Assembly (NCBI GenBank): GCA_020852955.1
Contig: JADYZW010000003.1
Location: 1-64,000, forward strand
Length of the DNA stretch: 64,000 bases
Reading direction: 5' to 3'
Source of the DNA: Deltaproteobacteria bacterium
Lineage (GTDB): Bacteria > Desulfobacterota > Binatia > UTPRO1
Position 1 is the first letter of the stretch. Every line of letters begins with the position of its first letter. Made by a program: the position numbers and the translations under genes. The notes below the pieces were generated by a model. That model was not told the DNA's origin, did no database searches, and saw only the letters and a list, made by a program, of their open reading frames with translations. Below, in pieces: positions 7,597-17,413 of this stretch.

Positions 7597-10206
7597 ATGC
7601 GCAGGCCGAGACCGATCGCCTACGTGCTGCCGCTCGCCGCCCTCGCGATCGGTCTGCCGATTCTCGTGTTCGCGACGGTCCGGAGCGTGGCCTGGGTCGG
7701 CCGCACGTTCCCTGGCTTCTTCGTGATGCAGAACGCGGTCGTGCCGACCGTGAGCGGGATCGACTGGCCCCCGGACCGGGCGGGGATCTTCCACGCCCGC
7801 GTCACGTCGGTCGACGGCGCGCCGGTGAGCACGGGTTCCGAGATCTACGATCGCGTCGCCGCGCGGCCGCCCGGGACACCGATCGCGTACGGGGTCGAGC
7901 GCGGGGACGGAGCGCACACCGTCAGCGTCGCCGCGCGACGCTTCGGCTGGCACGAGTACCTCGAGACCTGGGGCATCCTGCTCGCGTTCGCGTGGAGCTA
8001 CCTCGCGGTCGGGCTCGTGGTCGCCTTCCTCCAGCCACGGACCCGGCAGGCGCGGGTCTATTTGCTCCAGGCGCTCGTCGGCAGCGTCTATCCGGCGGCA
8101 GCGGTCCTGTACCACCAGGCGAGCCCCGACCACCCCTGGCTCACGGCCGTCGCGCTCGCCGCGGAATGCGTGTTTCCGGCGACCTACGTGCATCTCGCGC
8201 TCGTGTTCCCGGTCGAGCGCCGCCGACCCGGGCCGGCGTGGCTCTGGACGGCGGCTCCGTACGTCCTGAGCGCCGTGCTCGTCGTGCTCGGTCTGCGCGG
8301 CTTCTACGCGGAGCCGCCGACGCTCGCCGCGTTCCGCGCCGCCTACGTCTACACCGCGGCGAGCATCCTCTTCTTCGTGGCGGCCATGGTCGCCGCGTAC
8401 GTCCGGAGCGGTGACGCGGCGGTGCGCGGACGCATCCTGGCCGTCCTTCCCGGGGTCGTCTTCGGCACGACGGCGGTGTTCCTGATCTTCCTGAACAACG
8501 CCTCGGCAAGCCGCGACCTTCCGATCCAGTTCGGTCTCGTGCCGTCGTTCGCGTTCTACGTGAGCGTCGCCTACGCGATCGCCAAGCACGATCTCTTCGA
8601 CGTCGACCGGGTGGTCCGGCAGAGCTTCGTCTACGGCCTCCTCACCGTGATCGTGCTCGCCGGGTATGCGCTCGCCCTCAGCATTCCGGCGCAGGTGGCG
8701 CCGGCCGGCGTGGTCGGTGCGCTGTTCGTGCTCGGCCTGGCCTTGCTGCTCGATCCCCTCCGACGCGGCGTGCAACGGGTCGTCGACCGCGCCTTCTTCC
8801 GGAGCCGCCTCGACGGCGCTCGCACCGTCGCCGAGCTCAGCGAGGCGCTCACCAGCGTCCTCGACCTCGACGAGATCGTGGCGCGCGTCACGCAGGTGGC
8901 GACCGAGGCCATGCAGCTCGCGTCGACGGCGCTCGCGGTCGTGGAGGAGGGGCGGGCCTGGTCGCGCGGCGCGGACGGCGCGCTCCGGATCGTGCCGGTC
9001 GCGCCGGCGGACGTCGCCGGGGCGGCGCGGGCGGCGGCGAACGCATCGCCGGCCGACGCCCCGCTGCGCGCCGATGCCCCGGCGCTCGACGCCGCGGCGC
9101 GCGCGGTCCTCGGGGGCCTCGGCGCGGCGGTCGTCCTGCCGCTCGTGGTCGGGGAGCGGCCGCTCGGGCTCCTGGCACTCGGACCGAAGCGCTCGGGGCG
9201 GCCGCTCGGGTCGAGCGACGCCCGCCTGTTGCGAACCCTGGCGAACCAGGCGGCGATCGCGATCCAGAACGCGCTGTCGTTCCGCGCGCTCGGCGCCCTG
9301 AACCGCGAGCTCGACGAGAAGGTGCGCGCCCGCACCGAGGAAGTCCGGCGCTCCAACGAGGATCTGAAGGCGGCGTACCGCGACCTGCAGGAGACCCAGG
9401 CGCAGCTCGTCCACTCCGAGAAGATGGCCTCGCTCGGCCAGCTCGTCGCCGGCGTTGCGCACGAGCTCAACAACCCGGCGAGCTTCGTGCACGGCAGCCT
9501 CGGCAACCTGAGCCTCTACCTGGCGACGTTCGTCGACGTGATCCAGCGCTATCGGGCCGCGCCCATCGCCGACCCCGCCGTGCGCGAGTCGCTCGAATCG
9601 CTCTCCGCGGCTTCGCAGCTCGACTATCTGCTGGAGGCGACGCCCGAGTTGCTCCGCTATTGCGCGGAGGGCTCCGAGCGGATCAAGCGGATCGTCGAGG
9701 ATCTGCGCGTGTTCGTTCGCGCCGAGCAGGGCGAGCGCATTCCGACCGACCTCGCGGCCGACCTCGACGCGACGATCCGGCTGCTCGCGGACCGCATCGC
9801 GGGGGCGGGCGTCCGCGTCGAGCGGCGGTACGGCGTCGTGGCGCCCATCGAGGCCCACGTCGGGCAGCTGAACCAGGTCTGGATGAATCTGCTCGCGAAC
9901 GCCGTCGACGCGGTCGAGGGACGTCCGGGCGCAACCATCACGGTCGCGATTCGGGATGGCGGCGGCGGCGTGGAGGTCGAGGTCGCCGACAACGGCGTCG
10001 GGATCGCGCCGGAGCAGCGCGGCAAGATCTTCGATCCGTTCTTCACGACCAAGGCGATCGGCCGGGGCACCGGACTCGGCCTCAGCATCGCCTACGGGGC
10101 GGTGCGCAGCCACGGCGGAGACATCATGGTCGAGAGCGAGCCGGGCCGGGGTACGACGATGACCGTCCGGTTGCCGCGCCATCAGGCGAGGCCCCACGCG
10201 GCCTGA
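7597..10206 (+). CDS. Multi-pass membrane sensor histidine kinase
   Basis: An inner-membrane hybrid-free kinase of about 869 residues. After an N-terminal membrane helix there is a periplasmic PDZ-like segment (residues ~40-115, with [17 protein letters not shown]). Seven or so further membrane helices follow to about residue 390, then a GAF-like domain, a coiled coil (about 565-610) and the kinase core. The H-box is GVAHELNNP with the phospho-accepting His at 622. The ATP-binding domain has an N-box ([13 protein letters not shown]), a G1 box (DNGVGIAP) and a G2 box ([11 protein letters not shown]). The sigma-54 activator that follows 95 bases downstream is the obvious partner. The PDZ-plus-7TM input suggests that it senses a membrane or envelope signal. 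Confidence 0.88.
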   Translation: MRRPRPIAYVLPLAALAIGLPILVFATVRSVAWVGRTFPGFFVMQNAVVPTVSGIDWPPDRAGIFHARVTSVDGAPVSTGSEIYDRVAARPPGTPIAYGVERGDGAHTVSVAARRFGWHEYLETWGILLAFAWSYLAVGLVVAFLQPRTRQARVYLLQALVGSVYPAAAVLYHQASPDHPWLTAVALAAECVFPATYVHLALVFPVERRRPGPAWLWTAAPYVLSAVLVVLGLRGFYAEPPTLAAFRAAYVYTAASILFFVAAMVAAYVRSGDAAVRGRILAVLPGVVFGTTAVFLIFLNNASASRDLPIQFGLVPSFAFYVSVAYAIAKHDLFDVDRVVRQSFVYGLLTVIVLAGYALALSIPAQVAPAGVVGALFVLGLALLLDPLRRGVQRVVDRAFFRSRLDGARTVAELSEALTSVLDLDEIVARVTQVATEAMQLASTALAVVEEGRAWSRGADGALRIVPVAPADVAGAARAAANASPADAPLRADAPALDAAARAVLGGLGAAVVLPLVVGERPLGLLALGPKRSGRPLGSSDARLLRTLANQAAIAIQNALSFRALGALNRELDEKVRARTEEVRRSNEDLKAAYRDLQETQAQLVHSEKMASLGQLVAGVAHELNNPASFVHGSLGNLSLYLATFVDVIQRYRAAPIADPAVRESLESLSAASQLDYLLEATPELLRYCAEGSERIKRIVEDLRVFVRAEQGERIPTDLAADLDATIRLLADRIAGAGVRVERRYGVVAPIEAHVGQLNQVWMNLLANAVDAVEGRPGATITVAIRDGGGGVEVEVADNGVGIAPEQRGKIFDPFFTTKAIGRGTGLGLSIAYGAVRSHGGDIMVESEPGRGTTMTVRLPRHQARPHAA

Positions 10207-10301
10207 CGCGGCGTCTTTCTTTTCCGGGACCCATCCACTACCTATCGATCTCCCATGCCACCTGCGCCCGGCGTCCGCGGCCGCGTGAGATCGCGCGCGA
10301 G

Positions 10302-11714
10302 ATGACTCAGCCTCGGGTGCTCGTCGTGGACGACGAGCCGGCCAGCGTCGGCCTCCTCCGCATCACGCTCGGCCAGGAGTTCGAGGTCCACGTCGCGACC
10401 GGCGGCGACGCGGCGCTCGCGTTGCTCGCCGAGCATCCCGACATGGCCGTCGCCGTCGTCGACCAGCGCATGCCCGGCATGACGGGAACCGAGGTCTTGC
10501 GGCGGACGAGCGGGACGCATCCCCACCTGGTCCGCATCATCCTGACGGGCTATTCCGACATCGAGGCCTTGATCGCCGCCGTCAACGAAGGCCGGGTCTA
10601 CCGCTACCTCACCAAGCCCTGGAACCGCGACGAGCTGGTCGCGACGGTGCGCCAGGCCGCCGAGCTGCACGACCTCACCGTCGCGAACGTGCGCATGCAG
10701 GCGGAGCTTGCGGCCGCGAACGCGCGTCTGCGTGTCGAGAACGCCGGGCTGCAGCGCGAGGCGCGCGGCAAGTACCGGTTCGCCGATCTCGTCGGGACGA
10801 GCGCGGCGCTGCGGCGCATGCTCGACCTCGTCGAGCGCGCGGTTCTCACCGACACGACGGTGCTCGTGACCGGCGAGACCGGCACGGGGAAGGAGCTCGT
10901 CGCGCGCGCCATCCATTACAACGGGCTGCGGCGCGACCGGGCGTTCGTCACCGAGAACTGCGGCGCGATCGCGTCCGACCTGTTGTCAAGCGAGCTGTTC
11001 GGCCACAAGCGCGGCGCGTTCACCGGCGCGCTCGAGGACAGAAAGGGTCTCTTCGAGACCGCGCAGGGCGGCACCCTCTTCCTCGACGAGATCGGCGACT
11101 GCCCCGCGGAGCTCCAGACGCGCCTCCTGCGCGTGCTCGACCAGCGCGAGATCCGCCGCGTCGGCGACACGAAGCCGATCCCCGTCGACGTCCGGATCAT
11201 CACGGCGACGCACCGGGACCTCGAGCGCGAGGCCGAGGCCGGCGCGTTCCGGCGCGACCTCTATTACCGCCTGAGCGTGTTCACGATCGTGACGCCGCCG
11301 CTCCGCGAGCGGAAGGAGGACATCCCGCTGATCGCCACCCGCGCGCTCGAGCGCTTGAACGGCGTCTACGAGCGCGGCGTCACGGGGTTCACGCCGGAAG
11401 CCCTGGCGCGTCTCGCGGCGTACGATTTCCCCGGCAACGTGCGCGAGCTGCAGAACGAGGTCGAGCGCGCGTACGCGCTCGCCGACCGCGACGCGTGCAT
11501 CACGCCGGATCTCTTGTCGCCGCGCTACGCCGCGCTCGACCCGCTCGCTCCCGAGGCGGGGCACACGCTGCGCGCCGCGCTCGACCGGGCGGAGGCGGAG
11601 CACATCCGCGAGATCCTGCGGCGGAACGGCGGGCACCAGGGACGCACGGCGGAGATGCTGGGGATCTCGCGGCGTGGCCTCATCGACAAGCTCAACAAGT
11701 ACGGCTTGCGGTAG
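10302..11714 (+). CDS. NtrC-family sigma-54-dependent response regulator
   Basis: A 470-residue activator with three domains. The receiver (1-125) has the DDE pocket at 10-12, phospho-accepting Asp 54 and a TKPW lysine. The AAA+ domain has Walker A GETGTGKE and the sigma-54-contacting GAFTGA loop, followed by LFLDEIGD. The C-terminal Fis-type helix-turn-helix contains GRTAEMLGISRRGLIDKLNK. ATG 10302 is chosen because the receiver begins immediately after it. It is paired with the kinase upstream. As it carries GAFTGA, it must act at -24/-12 promoters; three such sequences occur further along the window, though a link is not shown. The stop overlaps the beginning of lnt. Confidence 0.92.
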   Translation: MTQPRVLVVDDEPASVGLLRITLGQEFEVHVATGGDAALALLAEHPDMAVAVVDQRMPGMTGTEVLRRTSGTHPHLVRIILTGYSDIEALIAAVNEGRVYRYLTKPWNRDELVATVRQAAELHDLTVANVRMQAELAAANARLRVENAGLQREARGKYRFADLVGTSAALRRMLDLVERAVLTDTTVLVTGETGTGKELVARAIHYNGLRRDRAFVTENCGAIASDLLSSELFGHKRGAFTGALEDRKGLFETAQGGTLFLDEIGDCPAELQTRLLRVLDQREIRRVGDTKPIPVDVRIITATHRDLEREAEAGAFRRDLYYRLSVFTIVTPPLRERKEDIPLIATRALERLNGVYERGVTGFTPEALARLAAYDFPGNVRELQNEVERAYALADRDACITPDLLSPRYAALDPLAPEAGHTLRAALDRAEAEHIREILRRNGGHQGRTAEMLGISRRGLIDKLNKYGLR

Positions 11715-13239
11715 GGAGCGTACGCTGCCGCGCCGGATCGCGCTCGTGTCGCTCGCCGCGGGCCTGCACGCGCTGGCGTTGCCGCCGTGGAGCTGGCCGC
11801 CCGTCGCCGCCGTGGCGCTCGTGCCGTTCTTGCTGGCGCTCCGCGACCTCGCGCCGCGGCGTGCCGCATGCCTCGGGCTCGTCTTCGGCGCCGCGGCGAT
11901 CTGGGGGGTCGGGTACTGGGTGCCCGGCGCGCTCGCGCACTATTACCAGCAGCCCATGTGGTTCGGCGTCGCCTTCGCGTTCGCCGCGTCGATCGTGTTC
12001 GCCGGGTCGTATACCGCCGGCTTCGCGGTGTGCGCGGCGTGGATCGGCGCCCGTACGACGGGTGCCGCGCGGGCGGTCGCGATCGCGGTGCTGTGGGTCG
12101 CGTGGGAGCTCGCGCGCGCCCGCTTGCTGACGGGGGATCCGTGGCTCCTCCTCGGCTACGCCCTCGGGCCCTCGCCGGCGTTGCGCCAGGCGGCCGACCT
12201 CGGCGGGGTGTATCTGCTGTCGTTCGTCGTGGCGCTCGTGAACGCGGCGGTGGCGGAGGCGCTGACCGGTGTCGGGCGGGGGCGTTTCGTCGCCGTCGGC
12301 GTCGCGTTCGTGGCGCTCGTGGCGGCCTGGACGTACGGCGCCCGACGGCTCGCGACCGCACTTCCCGGCGAGGCGGTGCCGCTCGTCGTCGTGCAGGGCA
12401 ACAACCCCGTCGGCACGCAGTGGAACGAGGAAGACTACGGCGCCGGGCTCGAGCGCTACGTCGCGTTGTCGCGCGCCGCCGCCGGGACGTCGCGGCCGGC
12501 CTTGCTGGTATGGCCGGAAAGCGCGGTCACCTTCTTTCTCGCCGAGGACCGCAGCTATCGCGCTACCATCGGACGCCTGCTGCGGGAGACGGGGGCGGAA
12601 CTCGTGGTGGGCGGTCCGTTCCGCGCCGGCGAGGGCCGCGCGGCACGGTACTTCAATGCCGCCTTCTATCTGACGGCGAACGGCGACATCGCGGGGCGGT
12701 ACGACAAGGCGCATCTCCTGCCGTTTGCCGAGTACTTCCCGCTGCGCACCATCGAGTTCCTCCGCCGCCGCTTCGAGCGGGTTCGATACTTCACGGCCGG
12801 CGAGCGCCAGGCGCCCGTCGTCACCTCCCTCGGACCGGTCGCGAGCGTCATATGCTTCGAGGCGATCTTCCCGGAGATCGTGCGCGCCCGCATGGCGGAA
12901 GGCGCTCGTCTCCTGCTGAACCTCTCCAACGACGCCTGGCTCGGCGAAGGCGCCGGCCGCGAGCAGCACCTCGCGATGGTGGCGCTGCGCGCGGTGGAGA
13001 ACCGCACCTGGGTGGTGCGCGCCACGACGACCGGCGTGTCGGCGCTGATCGATCCGTTCGGGCGCGTCGTCGCGCGCGCCGACACCGACGTGGCGACCAC
13101 GCTCGCGGGCAGCGTCGTGCCGCTCGCCGTCGACACGGTGTACGAGCGCCTCGGCGACGCCTTCGCCTACGGCTGCGTCGCGCTCGCGATCGTCGGTGCC
13201 GCCGCGTGCGCCATCCGCCGCTCGTGGCCGCGACGCTGA
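11674..13239 (+). CDS. lnt: Apolipoprotein N-acyltransferase
   Basis: Adds the third acyl chain to lipoproteins in the inner membrane. The N-terminal ~210 residues are membrane helices, then comes a nitrilase-fold domain. The catalytic triad is visible: Glu ~282 in WPESAV, Lys ~345 in YDKAHLLPFAEYFP, and Cys ~394 in VICFEAIFPE. The length is normal for Lnt. ATG 11674 overlaps the regulator by 41 bases and gives an odd Ser/Thr-rich lead; a start near 11725 (CTG) or 11746 (GTG) just before the first helix is possible, with GGGAG a few bases upstream. The 3' end overlaps the convergent radical SAM gene by 73 bases. Confidence 0.92.
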   Translation: MASSTSSTSTACGRERTLPRRIALVSLAAGLHALALPPWSWPPVAAVALVPFLLALRDLAPRRAACLGLVFGAAAIWGVGYWVPGALAHYYQQPMWFGVAFAFAASIVFAGSYTAGFAVCAAWIGARTTGAARAVAIAVLWVAWELARARLLTGDPWLLLGYALGPSPALRQAADLGGVYLLSFVVALVNAAVAEALTGVGRGRFVAVGVAFVALVAAWTYGARRLATALPGEAVPLVVVQGNNPVGTQWNEEDYGAGLERYVALSRAAAGTSRPALLVWPESAVTFFLAEDRSYRATIGRLLRETGAELVVGGPFRAGEGRAARYFNAAFYLTANGDIAGRYDKAHLLPFAEYFPLRTIEFLRRRFERVRYFTAGERQAPVVTSLGPVASVICFEAIFPEIVRARMAEGARLLLNLSNDAWLGEGAGREQHLAMVALRAVENRTWVVRATTTGVSALIDPFGRVVARADTDVATTLAGSVVPLAVDTVYERLGDAFAYGCVALAIVGAAACAIRRSWPRR

Positions 13240-14903
13240 CGGAACATCGCGCGGAGGAACCGCGGCCATGACGTCGAGCCGCCGCTCCTCTCGGCGATCG
13301 TCCAGAGTCGGTGCAGCTCGCCCAGCACGCGGCCGGTGCCGGCGAGCGCGGCGCCGGCCGCGCGGGCGCGTTGCGCCGCGTGCGTCCAGCGCCCTTCGAT
13401 CGCGCACCCGGGGCGCCGGTCGCGCCGCGGCTTGAGGCGCCAGAAGCCCGTGACCATCGGATGCGCGCGCTCGAGCTCGATCGCGCTCCGGTACCACAGC
13501 CAGAGCTGCAGCAGCGTGATCCGCAGCTCCGGGGCGACGTCCGCGAGCGTCCGCCGCATCGCGTCCGGCGCGTAGAAGAGCCGCCAGGCGTCGGCGTAGG
13601 CGGCCTGCCACTCGGCCCGCGTCATCCGCGGGTGATCGAGGACCGCGTGAAACGTGTCGTAGCGGTTCCAGTCGCGATCGAGGGGCGTTCCGCGCGCGAC
13701 GAGCTCGCGGTGGTCGCGCGAGCCCGGGAGAGGCGTCCACATGAAGAATGACGCGAGGTCGGGACGGATCTCGTCGCGCAGCGCGATCACCTCGGCGCGG
13801 ACACGGTCCGCCGTATCGTGCGGGAAGCCGACGATGTAGCCGACGTGGGTGAGGACGCCCGCGTCGCGCCAGCGCTCGATCACCGCGGCGTACTCGCCGG
13901 TCCGGTTCTGGCGCTTGCCCGCGCCGGCGAGGTTCTCGGGGGCGAGGCTCTCCATGCCGAGGAAGACCTGGAAGCACCCGGCCCGGCGCGCCTCGTCGAC
14001 GAAGCCCGGCAACCGATGGGCGCCGAGATCGGCCTGCATCAGGAAGCGGAGGGGGATGCCGTGCGTCCTCCGCACCCGGCGCAGCACGTCGAGGACTTCG
14101 CGCCAGCGCGGATTCCGGGCGAAGTCGTCGTCGGTGAAGAAATAGTCGGTCGTGCCGAGCGCGCGGAAGTTCTCGACGACGGCTTCGCCGATCGTGTCGG
14201 GATCGCGCGCGCGCATGGTGCGCCCCTGGACGTTGATGACGGTGCAGAACGAGCAGGCGAACGGGCAGCCGCGGCTCGTCTCGAGGGTCCCGAAGCCGCG
14301 GTGGACGAAACGGCGGAGGAGGCGGCGGTCGAGCCGTGGTACGGGGGCGCTCGCCAGCGCCGGCCGGGCGCCGAGCGTGTCGTAGGTCTCCGCGAGGCGG
14401 CCTGCCGCGGCGTCCCGCAGGATGGCGTCCCAGGTGGCCTCGATCTCGCCGGCGACGAGCGTGACACCGGCCGCCCGGAGCGCGCGCAGATCGGCGGGAA
14501 TCCCGGGCAGCATCGCGAGCGCCCCCGACACGTGGAAGCCGCCGAGCAGGACCGCGCATCCCCGATGGCGGAAGCGGAGCGCGAGATCGGCGGCGCGAGG
14601 GAACTGGCTCGTCTGGACGCCGACGAGTGCGACCAGCGTCCGCGTGCCGGGGCGCCGGGCCGACCGTTCGAAGCGCCGTCGCGGAAATGCCCGCACGGAC
14701 TCGTCGCACAGCAGCACGTCGGTGCGGATCGTCCCGAGCACCCGCCGGTGCGCGGCGTCGAGCGTCAGCGCGTGCAGGCACGCCAGGCTGTTGCTCGGGA
14801 GGACGCCGCGCAGATGGCGCACCAGGTAGCCGTCGTCGTCGTACTTGGTGGGGCGAATCAGCGCGACGAGGAGGCGCTGCGTGGGAGACCCTCTCCGGCG
14901 CAC
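13167..14903 (-). CDS. B12-binding-domain radical SAM protein
   Basis: A class B-like radical SAM enzyme of about 578 residues. The N-terminal ~190 residues form a cobalamin-binding-like fold (VALVGVQTSQFPRAADLA, then VLLGGFHVSG). The iron-sulphur motif is CPFACSFC, Cys 213/217/220. Further conserved radical SAM strands follow (FFTDDDFARNPRW, VFLGMESLAPENL, HVGYIVGFPHDT). The C-terminal 130 residues hold a Trp/Tyr-rich helical tail. The substrate is unknown; relatives act on lipids, hopanoids or small metabolites. GTG 14903 is chosen because upstream sequence loses family character. Confidence 0.85.
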   Translation of the reverse strand: MRRRGSPTQRLLVALIRPTKYDDDGYLVRHLRGVLPSNSLACLHALTLDAAHRRVLGTIRTDVLLCDESVRAFPRRRFERSARRPGTRTLVALVGVQTSQFPRAADLALRFRHRGCAVLLGGFHVSGALAMLPGIPADLRALRAAGVTLVAGEIEATWDAILRDAAAGRLAETYDTLGARPALASAPVPRLDRRLLRRFVHRGFGTLETSRGCPFACSFCTVINVQGRTMRARDPDTIGEAVVENFRALGTTDYFFTDDDFARNPRWREVLDVLRRVRRTHGIPLRFLMQADLGAHRLPGFVDEARRAGCFQVFLGMESLAPENLAGAGKRQNRTGEYAAVIERWRDAGVLTHVGYIVGFPHDTADRVRAEVIALRDEIRPDLASFFMWTPLPGSRDHRELVARGTPLDRDWNRYDTFHAVLDHPRMTRAEWQAAYADAWRLFYAPDAMRRTLADVAPELRITLLQLWLWYRSAIELERAHPMVTGFWRLKPRRDRRPGCAIEGRWTHAAQRARAAGAALAGTGRVLGELHRLWTIAERSGGSTSWPRFLRAMFRQRRGHERRMAHAAAPTIASATQP

Positions 14904-14999
14904 GGGCCGCCACGCTACCCGGGCGGCGCGCGCGCCGCCAACCGGCGCGTCACCATACGGGTGACGACGGCATCGGAGGCAGCGCGCTAGTCTCCGTCC

Positions 15000-15206
15000 A
15001 TGTCGATCGTCGATGCGGAAGCCCCCGCCCTCTCCCCGACCCGGAATGACGAGCGGCCCGTCGAGCTCCCCGGCCGCGTCAGCATCGAGCGCAACGGAGA
15101 CGAGTATCTGGTGATGATCAACGGCGCCGCGTTCGTGGCGCTGTCGCGCGCGCAAGCCGAGGCCATCGCGCGCCGGAGCGCGGCCGGGCGCGACCGCCGC
15201 GTGTGA
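15000..15206 (+). CDS. Small hypothetical protein
   Basis: A 68-residue reading from an ATG. It is Pro/Glu-rich at the front, then has a compact strand-strand-helix portion (SIERNGDEYLVMINGAAFVA, then LSRAQAEAIARRSA). I do not recognise a family. The composition is less Arg-rich than shadow frames here, and it sits alone in an otherwise empty gap between the radical SAM gene and the ABC transporter, which supports it being real. Confidence 0.45.
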   Translation: MSIVDAEAPALSPTRNDERPVELPGRVSIERNGDEYLVMINGAAFVALSRAQAEAIARRSAAGRDRRV

Positions 15207-15307
15207 GCTGACGACGCCCCGGACGCCCGCGTCCTCGCCGGATCCGGGTCCGTCGGTGTGGCCGTCGCCACGGAACCGCGCTATGAGGCGCGCGGGTCCA
15301 CGCTCCC

Positions 15308-17065
15308 GTGACGACGCCGAACGCCGACGCGATCATCGAGGAGTCGTCCTTCTTCCGCGACCTGTGGCGGCTCGGGGTGATCTACTGGCGCTCGCCGGCG
15401 GCGAAGGTCGGCGCGGCGCTGCTCGCGCTGGCGATCGCCCTCGAGCTCGCGACCGTCTACGGCACGGTGCTGGTCGCGCGCACGCAGGCGGCCGTCTTCG
15501 ACGTCATCCAGGAGCGCAACGTCGCCGCCTTCCTCGGCGCCCTGGGGTGGCAGGCGGCGGCTATGCTGGCGGCGGTCTGCGCGGCGACGTTCCGGATCTA
15601 CGTGCGGCAGATCCTCGAGGTGCGGTGGCGCCGCAAGATGACGGCCGAGTACCTGCGGCGCTGGATGACGCCGGAGGCGTACTGGCAGCTCGAGCTCCAC
15701 GGCGCCGCGATGGACAACCCCGACCAGCGCATCGCCGAGGACATCCGCATCTACGTCGCGAGCGCGCTCGGGCTCTCGCTGTCGCTGCTGTCGAGCCTCG
15801 TCGCGCTGGCGTCGTTCGGCGGCATGCTCTGGGGCTTGTCGCGCGGCTGGCCGCTCGCGCTGCCGACGGGCGACGTGTACGTACCCGGATTCCTGATGTG
15901 GGTCGCGGTTGGCTATGCCGCCTTCGCGATGTGGCTCACGCACGTCGTCGGCCGGAAGCTCGTGCCGCTCAACTTCGACAAGCTCCGCTACGAAGCCGAT
16001 TTTCGCTACGGGCTCGTGCGCTTTCGCGATCAGGTGGAGCCGGTCGCGTTCAGCCACGGCGAGGTCATCGAGCGCCGGCACCTGCTGCAGCGCTTCGGCA
16101 ACATCGTCGAGAACTGGTGGCAGCTCATCCGGGCGCAGCGGGATCTCTCGTTGACGACGCTCGGCCTCGGCCAGATGAACGGCGTCGTGCCGATGCTGCT
16201 CGCGGCGCCCGCGTACTTCGGCGGGCATCTCACGCTCGGCAAGATCACGCAGGTCGGGTTCGCGTACGGCCAGGTGTCGGGCGCGCTCACCTGGTTCGTG
16301 AGCGCGTATCAGGAGATCGCGCTGTGGCGCGCGAGCATCCAGCGCCTCGCCTCGTTCGCCGACGTCATGACGACGACCGCGCGCGAGCTCGCGCAGGCGA
16401 AACGCTTCGAGGTCGAACGCCGCGACGGGGGAGTGCTCCGCCTCCACGACGTCGTCCTGCACAAGCCCGACGGCCGCCCGCTCGTCCGCGCGGTCGGGTC
16501 GATCCGGCAGGGCGAGTCGATCGCGCTCCTCGGTCCGACCGGCAGCGGCAAGACGACGCTCTTCCGCGCGCTTGCCGGCCTCTGGCCGTTCGGCTCCGGG
16601 CGCATCGAGATCCCGCGCGCGGCCCGGATGCACTTCGTGCCGCCGCGGCCCTATCTCCCGGTCGGGAGCCTACGCTTCACGCTCACCTATCCCGATCCCG
16701 AGGTACACCATTCCGACGAGGTCTTGCGCGAGGCGCTGCGCGTGCTGGACCTCGGGTTCCTGGCGTCGGCGCTCGACGAGCAGGCCCAGTGGCACGCGCG
16801 GCTCTCGGTCGCCGAGCAGCAGCGCCTCTCCCTCGTGCGCGTGCTCGTGAAGGCGCCGGACTGGGTCTTCCTCGACGAGGCGACCTCGGCGCTCGACGAG
16901 GCGATGGAGGCGAAGGCCTACGGCATCCTGCGCGCGCACCTGCCGCGCGCGACGCTCCTCTCGATCGCGCACCGGCCCTCGGTCGCCGCGCTCCACGATC
17001 GGCGCTGGGCCCTCGTGCTGGACGACGACGGCGTGGGGCTCGTGGTGGTCGACGCCGGGGAGTGA
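15308..17065 (+). CDS. ABC transporter, SbmA/YddA (ABCD)-like fused permease-ATPase
   Basis: A half-transporter of 585 residues, permease then ATPase. The permease (about 1-350) has the SbmA/BacA-type signature, with YLRRWMTPEAYWQLEL followed by NPDQRIAEDIR. The ATPase has Walker A GPTGSGKTTL (Lys ~415), a degenerate signature SVAEQQRLSLVRVL in place of LSGGQ, Walker B DWVFLDEATSALDE and an H-loop SIAHRPSV. Related ABCD/YddA proteins carry peptides, vitamin B12 or fatty acyl compounds; the substrate here is not clear. The start is GTG 15308 without a visible ribosome site. It stands alone. Confidence 0.88.
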   Translation: MTTPNADAIIEESSFFRDLWRLGVIYWRSPAAKVGAALLALAIALELATVYGTVLVARTQAAVFDVIQERNVAAFLGALGWQAAAMLAAVCAATFRIYVRQILEVRWRRKMTAEYLRRWMTPEAYWQLELHGAAMDNPDQRIAEDIRIYVASALGLSLSLLSSLVALASFGGMLWGLSRGWPLALPTGDVYVPGFLMWVAVGYAAFAMWLTHVVGRKLVPLNFDKLRYEADFRYGLVRFRDQVEPVAFSHGEVIERRHLLQRFGNIVENWWQLIRAQRDLSLTTLGLGQMNGVVPMLLAAPAYFGGHLTLGKITQVGFAYGQVSGALTWFVSAYQEIALWRASIQRLASFADVMTTTARELAQAKRFEVERRDGGVLRLHDVVLHKPDGRPLVRAVGSIRQGESIALLGPTGSGKTTLFRALAGLWPFGSGRIEIPRAARMHFVPPRPYLPVGSLRFTLTYPDPEVHHSDEVLREALRVLDLGFLASALDEQAQWHARLSVAEQQRLSLVRVLVKAPDWVFLDEATSALDEAMEAKAYGILRAHLPRATLLSIAHRPSVAALHDRRWALVLDDDGVGLVVVDAGE

Positions 17066-17083
17066 GGCCGTGCGGGGAGCCGG

Positions 17084-17413
17084 TCAGTACGCGACCAGCG
17101 CTTCGAGGTCGCCGGTGGCCTCGTTCCGCGCGACCACGAGGCGCGACATGCAGGGCATGCAGTAGACGCGGTCGCCGGGGAGGAGCGTGCGGCTCGAGCG
17201 GATCACGACCTTGCAGACGGGACAGATGACCTCGTTCGCGGCCAGGCGATCGCCGGCGCCCTTCCATTTCCGGTAGAAGCGCCGGTACTTCTTAGGGACC
17301 TCGTCGAAGCCCGTGTCGTCGAGGACGAAGCGCTGGCGCTCGCCCTTCGGGTCGTTGGCGGCGGGACTGCCGGCGGCCGGCTCGCCCTCGTCGACGTCGA
17401 GCGCGGAACTCAC
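17084..17413 (-). CDS. Zinc-ribbon protein coupled to the di-iron genes
   Basis: A 109-residue protein with two Cys pairs, CPVCKV and CMPCMS, forming a probable zinc ribbon in its C-terminal half. The N-terminal half is acidic and then basic around KKYRRFYRKWKGAG. It starts with GTG at 17413, overlapping the stop of the di-iron protein by 4 bases, so it is translated together with it. I know no named family. Its coupling suggests a partner for the two di-iron proteins, such as an electron carrier or metal handler, but this is inference. Confidence 0.75.
   Translation of the reverse strand: MSSALDVDEGEPAAGSPAANDPKGERQRFVLDDTGFDEVPKKYRRFYRKWKGAGDRLAANEVICPVCKVVIRSSRTLLPGDRVYCMPCMSRLVVARNEATGDLEALVAY

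Noticed and set aside
7560..7600. A -24/-12-like sequence just before the kinase start (GG near 7571, TTGCT at 7579-7583)
   Set aside because: Only four of seven -24 positions fit, and transcription would start about at the start codon; too weak to call.
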